DNA of 64,000 bases. It comes from JAOUEA01 sp963790335 (GTDB taxonomy: Bacteria > Actinomycetota > UBA4738 > HRBIN12). The DNA is taken from assembly GCA_963790335.1 (NCBI GenBank), contig CAWBOB010000001.1, positions 62,001-126,000 of the forward strand. Reading direction: 5' to 3'. Below, piece after piece: positions 58,100-64,000 of this stretch; the stretch's first letter is position 1; each line of letters begins with the position of its first letter. Under the pieces are notes generated by a model that did no database searches, was not told the DNA's origin, and saw only the letters and a list, made by a program, of their open reading frames with translations. The translations under genes were made by a program, and so were the position numbers.

Positions 58100-59244
58100 A
58101 CCTGCGCATGTGCACGTTCAACAGGATGCCCACCGCCGCGAAGTTCACCAGCATCGCGGTGCCTCCGTAGCTCAGGAACGGGAGCGGGATGCCCGTGATG
58201 GGCATGATCCCGATCACCATGCCGATGTTCACGAAGATCTGGATGGTGAACATCGACGCGACCCCGGTGGCGAGGTAGGTGCCGAACGCATCCTTCGACA
58301 TGTACGCGATGCGGATCGCTCGCCAGATGAGCAGCGCGAACAGCCCGAGCACGAAGGCCGAGCCCATGAACCCGAACTCTTCCCCGATCACGGTGAAGAT
58401 GAAGTCGGTGTGCTGCTCAGGCACGTAGTCGAGGTTCGTCTGGGATCCCTGCAGGAAGCCCGTGCCGAACATGCCGCCCGACCCGACCGCGATCACCGAC
58501 TGATCCAGGTTGTATCGGGCGTCGGCGCTGACGGAGCCCGAATCGAAGACGGTGAGCAGCCGGTCGACCTGGTAGTCCTCCACCACGTTCAGTTGGAAGG
58601 CGAGCGCGATGAGCACGACCGCGCCCGCCGCGAGCGCGACGAGGTGCTTCGCGTGGGTGCCTGCGACGACGAGCACCCCCACGGTGATCGCCGCCAGCAC
58701 GATGGTCGTGCCGATCTCGACGTTGATGAACACGAGCAGCATCGTCACGACCGCGACCCCGATCACGCGCACGAGGTCGGTGACCGTGGGCATGGGCGAC
58801 CGGAGTTCGGACACCATCGCCGCGAGGATCACGATGAGTCCGACCTTGGCGAACTCCGACGGGCTGATCTGCAGCAGGCTGACCCCGGGGATGTCGATGT
58901 AGTTGCTGGTGCCCGTCTCGCTCGGCGGCGACCCCGGGGATCTGCAGCAGGAGCAGTCCGAGGACCGTCGCCCCGTAGATGATCCCGGCGTAGACCTTGA
59001 GGAAGCGGTAGTCGAACGTCGCCATCACGAGCAGCAGGACCACGCCGAGTACCGTAGTGACCGCCTGCTTGTTCACCCTGGACAGCGGGTCCAGGTTGTC
59101 TTGTCGGAGCGTCTGGCTGGTCGCCGAGTAGATGGCGAACAGCCCGATCACGATGAGCGCCGCGGTGACGATCAGCAGCGCCGGGTCGAGGTGCTTGATG
59201 GGTTGGCGTTCGTTCGCCCAGGCCCGCCCCGCGACGACGTCCAT
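58092..59244 (-). CDS. rodA: Peptidoglycan glycosyltransferase RodA (frameshifted)
   Basis: SEDS-family polymerase of about 384 codons with ten or so membrane segments. ALIVIGLFAIYSATSQ, MVSELRSPMPTVTD, EQHTDFIFTVIGEEFGFMG and the end GIPLPFLSYGGTAMLVNFAAVG are family blocks. A shift near 58928 sits between the first membrane part and the rest. It polymerises glycan strands with PBP2 for rod elongation. The ATG shares its A with the mrdA TGA (TGATG). Confidence 0.94.
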
Positions 59245-61206
59245 CAGTCCTGCCCCGTCTGGGAGATGACCTGTCCTCCCGGGTCGATGTCGTACATCGT
59301 CTCGATCATGCGTCGTACGAGCGGCGCGGCAACGTCGGAGCCGAAGCCCGCCTGCTCGACCATCGCCACGACGACGTACTTCGGGTCGTTCGCCGGCACC
59401 ATCGACGCGAACCACGACGTGTCCTGGAACTCGGCATCCACGGAACGCCGTGCCGGTCTTGCCGGCCACGGGCACCTCCGAGAGCGGGAACCCGGTGAAC
59501 GGGGTCCTCGCGGTTCCGATGGCGGGCACCTGGGTCAGGGCGTCGCGGATGTAGTCGAGTTGCTCCCTCGTGTAGGGAACCGTTCGATCGCACTGGCCGT
59601 TGACCTGCTTCAGCACGGTCTCACCATCGCTCGCCATGACGCGGTCAACGACGTGTGGCCGGCAGAGATGTCCGTCGTTCGCGACGGCGCCGTAGGCGGC
59701 GGCGAGCTGCAGCGGCGTGACGGACATGTAGCCCGAGCCGATCATCGTGAGGATGTACCCGCCGGGGTTCCACCCGAACTTGCCGAACAAGGCACGCTGG
59801 TCAGGATCGTTGCCCCATGCGGCGTCGGGCAGGAAGCCACTGGCTTCCCCGGGCAGGTCGACACCGGTCGGCTGCTCGAACCCCCAGGCGCGAAGGTGCT
59901 TCTGCAGCGGCTCGTTGTTCTCCCCGAGCTGATCGTTCTGGAACCGGTTCCAGAAGTCAGAACCCCAGGCGTAGTACATCGTGTCGCACGATCGCCACAG
60001 GCCTTCCGCCACCGACATCGTTCCGAGCCCGGTCGTGGACCAGTTCTCGAAGTCCGTTTCCGACTCGTCGCCCGGGTGGACGTAGGTCGCCGGGCAGTCG
60101 TACCAGTTGCCGAGCGACGCGTAGCCCTCCTTGACCGCCGCGAGCAGGGAGAACGGCTTGAAGGTCGAGCCGGGCAGGTAGACCTCCTGGTAGGCCCGGT
60201 TCAGCAACGGCGCGACCTTGTCGGCCTGCCGGCACGAGGTGTCGTACCCCAGGTAGCACTCCTGGTCCTTGGTGAGGCCCGAGACGTACCACCGCGGGTC
60301 GAAGTCGGGCCAGGACGCCATCGCCTTCAGGCCCCCCGTCTCGACATCGAGCACGATCACGACGCCGGCATCGGCGCGGTAGTACATGCCTCGATCCTCG
60401 TCGAGGACCTGACGGGTCCGATCGATGCTCTCCCGCAGGTACTGCTCGGCGGCCCGCTGCCACTCGCCGTCGAGCGTGAGCACCAGGTCGCCTCCCGAGG
60501 TGGGCGCCCGACCGCCAAGATCGCGGATGCGCTCCCCGTCGGAATTGACCACGTAGCGGACGAGCCCCTGCCGCCCCCGGAGCCACTTCTCGTAGGCCAC
60601 CTCGAGCCCGGACTGCCCCGCCGCATCGTTGGGTCCGTAGCCCTTGAACTCGGGTGAGGAAAGCTGCTGGTCCCGGATCTGACTGACCCAGCCGACGAGG
60701 TGCGATGCGGTCCTTCCCATCGGGTATTCCCGCACGCTGGTGTTGCGCACGGAGACACCCGGGAACTCAGCCTGGCGTTCACCGATCGCGAACGCGACCT
60801 TCTCGGAGACGAACTCGGCGATCGGCTTCGGCTGGTAGTCGAAGTACTGGGTGCTCTCGAGGGCCGCTCTCATCTTCTTCACCGGCAGGTCGAGCATCTC
60901 CGAGAGTCGCGCGATCACCTGCTCGGCCTTGCCGCTCTCCTCGAGCTCCTGCACGTCGACGCGGACCTCGAGGCTGCTGCGGTTCTTCACGAGCGGCTCA
61001 CCACCAGGCCTGCCGTACTCGTCGGACGTCCAGATCTCGCCCCGCAGCGCGTCGATCGTGAGGGACCGAACCCCGTTGTCCTTGGCCTCGTCGGCGTAGA
61101 CCTCGGTGGCGAGCACCTGCAGGTACCACAGCCTCGTCGTCAGCGCTCCGAACATCACGAGCACGAGGATCGCGAACACCTTGAGCCTGGCCGAGCTCTT
61201 CTCCAT
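59244..61206 (-). CDS. mrdA: Penicillin-binding protein 2 (frameshifted)
   Basis: Class B PBP of about 654 codons, the transpeptidase partner of RodA. N-terminal membrane anchor (VFAILVLVMFGALTTRLWYL), a dimerisation domain, then the active-site motifs STFK in LPGSTFKPFS (the serine is catalytic), SCD in WRSCDTMYYAWG in place of SxN, and KTGTA. A shift near 59440 just after KTGTA breaks the last 65 residues. The ATG follows the mreD TAG directly. Confidence 0.95.
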
Positions 61207-61717
61207 CTAGAACCTCACCACCCTCGTCGGGCGAGACCCCTCGACGACCCGCCGAAGCAGGGGGTAGACGATCGGCGTGAGGATCGCGCCGTAGAGCGCC
61301 GACAGCAGCGTGACGCGAACGGCGAAGGCCACCGTCTCCTGCAGCTGGTCGAGCAGGAACGCGACGGTCTGATAGAAGATCAGCCCCGCCGCCGTGCCCA
61401 CGGCGACGAGGATCGTCGGCAGCAGCGGCGACGCCGACACGATGTACTGCCGGGCGAGCCCGGCCGAGTAGCCGACGAGCGTGAGCGTGAGGGCGGTCAC
61501 GCCTTTGGGTTGATCGAGCAGGAAGTCCTGGGCCAGACCCGCGGCGAACCCGGTGATCGCGCCTTCCTGTGGACCCTCGAGGATCGCGACCACGATCGTG
61601 ATCAAGAACATCAGCTCCGGACTCACCCCGAGCAGCCGCAGCTGTGCGAAGAGCGGTCGACTGCAACAGCAGCCCGGTGACGATCACCACGATGGTCACG
61701 AGCACGCGCCGGGTCAC
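61207..61717 (-). CDS. mreD: Rod shape-determining protein MreD (frameshifted)
   Basis: Membrane protein of about 170 codons, five or six segments, part of the elongasome. VTIVVIVTGLLLQST at the start, then FLITIVVAILEGPQEGAITG and AAGLAQDFLLDQPKGVTALT, as in the family. A shift near 61655 separates the first segment from the rest; reading on gives LFAQLRLLGVSPELMF. The GTG lies four bases after the mreC stop. Confidence 0.87.
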
Positions 61718-61721
61718 CGGC

Positions 61722-62580
61722 TCACCCCTCGGATCTCGTCTGCAGCACGAGCACCAGCTGCAGCGTCTCGAAGTCGACCGCGGGGCGAACCTCCACGAAC
61801 TGCTGGGTCTCGTTCTCGGACGGCACGAGGCGCGAGACCTCCCCGATCAACATGCCGGGCGGATAGAGCCCCTCCTGGCCGTCGAGTCGATAGCCCTGGG
61901 TGAAGACCGGGTCACCGCCCTCGATGAGGGTTCCCGACCGCACCAGGCTCATGCGGAGATCGCTCGACTCCTTGTCCTTCGATCAGCCCGGCCTCGCCCG
62001 TGTCGCCGATGGTGGCGGGCGTCTTGTGCTCGCGGTCGATCAGCAGGAGCACGACCGACGAGATCGGGGTCACCGCGACGACCCTGCCGACGAGCATCGG
62101 GGCATCGGCGCTACCGGTCGCCACCGGCTGCCACTGCTCGATCCCGTCGGACGAGCCCTTGTCGATCGTGACGGTGTACTCGAAGTTCGAGACGTCGTTC
62201 GCGATCACATGCGCCGAGACGGCCGTCGGGTCGAGCGTGCCTCGAAGGGCCATGAGCTCCAGCAGCGCCTCGTAGTCCTGCCGCTGACGGGCGGCGACCT
62301 GTCGCTCGGCCACCAGCGCGGCGTTCTGCCGGCGCAGCGACTCGAGGTCGTCGGCGAGCGACGGCAGCCGGGCGAGCCCCGTGAAGAAATGCCCGACCGG
62401 CTCGGTCACGGCGGTCACCGCCCGCTGCATCGGAGCCATGAACGACTTGGCGGCGTCACCCGCGACCGCCAGCGGACCGGAGTCGTGCTGACGGTAGTCG
62501 AGCGTGATCACCGCGAGGGAGATGGAGACCAACACCCCGACCAGGAGCCGCGTGGAGCGGGGGCGCTGCCGGATGGCCAC
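61722..62580 (-). CDS. mreC: Rod shape-determining protein MreC (frameshifted)
   Basis: Bitopic protein of about 286 codons. One N-terminal membrane segment (LLVGVLVSISLAVITLDY), a coiled coil (DDLESLRRQNAALVAERQV), and the beta-domain with TVTIDKGSSDGIEQWQPV and VGRVVAVTPISSVVLLLID. A shift near 61980 separates the last 80 residues (TLIEGGDPVFTQGYRLDG). It connects MreB inside with the PBP2/RodA pair outside. Starts with GTG six bases after mreB. Confidence 0.92.
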
Positions 62581-62586
62581 GGGCGG

Positions 62587-63666
62587 CTACCGCCGCGAGG
62601 TCACCAGGACCCGCTGCAGTACCTCGAACTCCTCGAGGCACTTGCCGGATCCCAGCACCACCGCCTGCAACGGCGCGTCGGCGATGCGCACGGGCATGCC
62701 GGTCTCGTGCCGCAAGCGCTTGTCGAGCCCGCGGAGCAAGGCGCCGCCGCCGGTGAGCACGATACCGCGGTCCATGATGTCCGCGGACAGCTCCGGGGGA
62801 GTCCGGTCGAGCGTGGTCTTGATGGCGTCGATGATGGCGTTGACCGGTTCCTCGATCGCGCGGCGGATCTCCTCCGCGCTGATCGTGATCGTCTTGGGCA
62901 AGCCGCTGACGAGGTCACGCCCCTTGATCTCGGCCACGAGCTCCTCGGGCATCGGGAACACGCTCGCGATCGCGAGCTTGATCGCCTCGGACGTGCGCTC
63001 TCCCAGCAGCAGCGAGTATTCCTTCTTGACGTGCTGGATGATCGCCTCGTCGAGCTCGTCGCCGCCGATGCGGATCGACGTGCTCGTGACGATGCCGCCG
63101 AGCGAGATCACCGCGACCTCGGTCGTGCCGCCGCCGATGTCGACCACCATGTTGCCGGTGGGCTCGTGGATCGGGAGCCCGGCGCCGATCGCCGCCGCCA
63201 TGGGCTCCTCGATGATGTAGGCGCGACGGCTTCCCGCCGCGATGGTCGCCTCCTCGACCGCGCGCTGCTCGACGCCGGTGATACCCGACGGTACGCAGAC
63301 GACCACACGCGGCTTGGCCAGCAGACGACGCTTGTGCACCTTCTGGATGAAGTACCGGAGCATCTTCTCGGTGACGTCGAAGTCGGCGATCACACCGTCC
63401 TTCAACGGTCGCACGGCCTGGATGTGGCTCGGTGTGCGGCCGATCATGCGCTTGGCCTCGGAGCCCACCGCAAGGATTGCTCCAGTGAGGGTGTTGATCG
63501 CGACGACGCTCGGCTCGTTCAGCACGACGCCGCGTCCACGCACGTACACGAGCGTGTTCGCGGTGCCGAGGTCGACGGCCATGTCGCGACCAAGGAACCC
63601 GAGTACACCCTCCGCCCCTTGAGCCTTGGACGTGGGAGAAGAAGAACGCTGAATCCTCTCGGCCAT
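62587..63666 (-). CDS. mreB: Actin-like protein MreB
   Basis: Actin-like ATPase of 359 residues that organises lateral wall growth. GRDMAVDLGTANTLVYV is phosphate loop 1, VVDIGGGTTEVAVISLGG phosphate loop 2, and GIVLTGGGALLRGLD the adenosine motif. A 20-residue Ser/Gln-rich start precedes the actin fold, longer than in E. coli. The frame is intact. First gene of the rod operon mreB-mreC-mreD-mrdA-rodA; no convincing -10 box is visible upstream. Confidence 0.97.
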   Translation of the reverse strand: MAERIQRSSSPTSKAQGAEGVLGFLGRDMAVDLGTANTLVYVRGRGVVLNEPSVVAINTLTGAILAVGSEAKRMIGRTPSHIQAVRPLKDGVIADFDVTEKMLRYFIQKVHKRRLLAKPRVVVCVPSGITGVEQRAVEEATIAAGSRRAYIIEEPMAAAIGAGLPIHEPTGNMVVDIGGGTTEVAVISLGGIVTSTSIRIGGDELDEAIIQHVKKEYSLLLGERTSEAIKLAIASVFPMPEELVAEIKGRDLVSGLPKTITISAEEIRRAIEEPVNAIIDAIKTTLDRTPPELSADIMDRGIVLTGGGALLRGLDKRLRHETGMPVRIADAPLQAVVLGSGKCLEEFEVLQRVLVTSRR

Positions 63667-63809
63667 GATGGGACTCGCGCGCCATTCAACAGGAGCCCCG
63701 GTGTGCTGGCAACCTCGCAGGCACCGGATGGGCCCGGAACCACACCGTCGACACACGGGCGACTCCCCACGGGGTTGCATGCCGGCCGGAGTCGGTAGCC
63801 TCATCGTCC

Positions 63810-64000
63810 ATGGCGATCGCGGTGGTCTTCCCGGGGCAGGGCTCGCAGCTCACGGGCATGGCCGATCCATGGGTCGGGCACCCGGCGGGCCGGGCCGTGC
63901 TGGAGCAGGCATCGGAGGCGATGGGCCGCGACATCGTGGCCGGCTGTCACGACGAGGCTGCCCTCGCCACCACGGCGTTCGTGCAGCCTGCCTTGCTCGC
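63810..64000 (+). CDS. fabD: Malonyl-CoA:ACP transacylase, N-terminal part
   Basis: The first 63 residues of an acyltransferase, cut by the window edge. VFPGQGSQLTGMADPW is the family start (GQGSQ forms the oxyanion side of the active site), and the following helices fit FabD of fatty acid synthesis. The catalytic serine lies beyond the edge, so a polyketide-type acyltransferase cannot be excluded. TAGCCT at 63796-63801 ends eight bases before the ATG, a likely leaderless start, divergent from mreB. Confidence 0.8.
   Translation, partial: MAIAVVFPGQGSQLTGMADPWVGHPAGRAVLEQASEAMGRDIVAGCHDEAALATTAFVQPALL

Overview
This 64 kb window is chromosomal DNA of a high-GC bacterium. The gene order points to Actinomycetota, probably an uncultured lineage; I cannot name it more closely from sequence alone. 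The marker is a housekeeping superoperon on the minus strand. Read right to left it runs mreB-mreC-mreD-mrdA-rodA, rne-rplU-rpmA-obg-nadD-(LytR_C protein)-rsfS, leuS, comEA-comEC-holA, lepA-hemW (with rpsT opposite), hrcA-dnaJ-HIT-phoH-ybeY-CBS-cdd-era, and recO-uppS. GTG starts are frequent, and many neighbours overlap by four bases (GTGA, ATGA or TTGA).

Layout: 0-3.7 kb holds a zinc-ribbon membrane protein, a membrane-anchored sulfatase, uppS and recO. 3.9-18.2 kb is an accessory block between recO and era. It contains a small zinc protein, an McrB-like AAA+ ATPase with a truncated McrC-like partner, a PNPOx-type oxidase, a tandem aldehyde dehydrogenase pair, deoC, and a sugar-uptake operon (SIS isomerase, binding protein, two permeases, GH4 glycosidase, MalK-type ATPase) under a divergent DeoR regulator with an amidohydrolase. 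18.2-24.97 kb is era to hrcA, headed by a CIRCE operator. 25.0-27.9 kb is an accessory insert with an ECF sigma factor and an anti-sigma-like membrane protein. 27.9-39.4 kb holds hemW, lepA, rpsT, holA, comEC, comEA, a molybdopterin oxidoreductase and leuS. 39.5-48.8 kb is a second accessory block: a beta-propeller protein, a PAS-GGDEF-EAL protein, a cyclase-like protein, a saccharopine-dehydrogenase-like protein, a secreted phosphoesterase, secreted proteins and tRNA-Ala. 48.95-56.4 kb runs rsfS to rne. 56.9-63.7 kb has a receiver-histidine kinase fusion facing the rod-shape operon, and fabD starts at the right edge.

Functionally, most genes serve translation and ribosome assembly, RNA decay, heat-shock control, competence and replication, and cell-wall elongation. 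The left accessory block looks like import and breakdown of a glycoside, with DeoC and aldehyde dehydrogenases possibly finishing the aldehyde steps.

Two features run through the whole window. Many first genes of transcription units have a TANNNT box ending 6-8 bases before the start codon, as expected for leaderless mRNAs. About two fifths of the protein genes, including essential ones such as leuS, lepA, era, rodA and mrdA, are broken by single-base shifts while the rest of the protein stays conserved. That pattern is much better explained by uncorrected indels in the assembly than by gene decay, so genes marked frameshifted are annotated over their full span.
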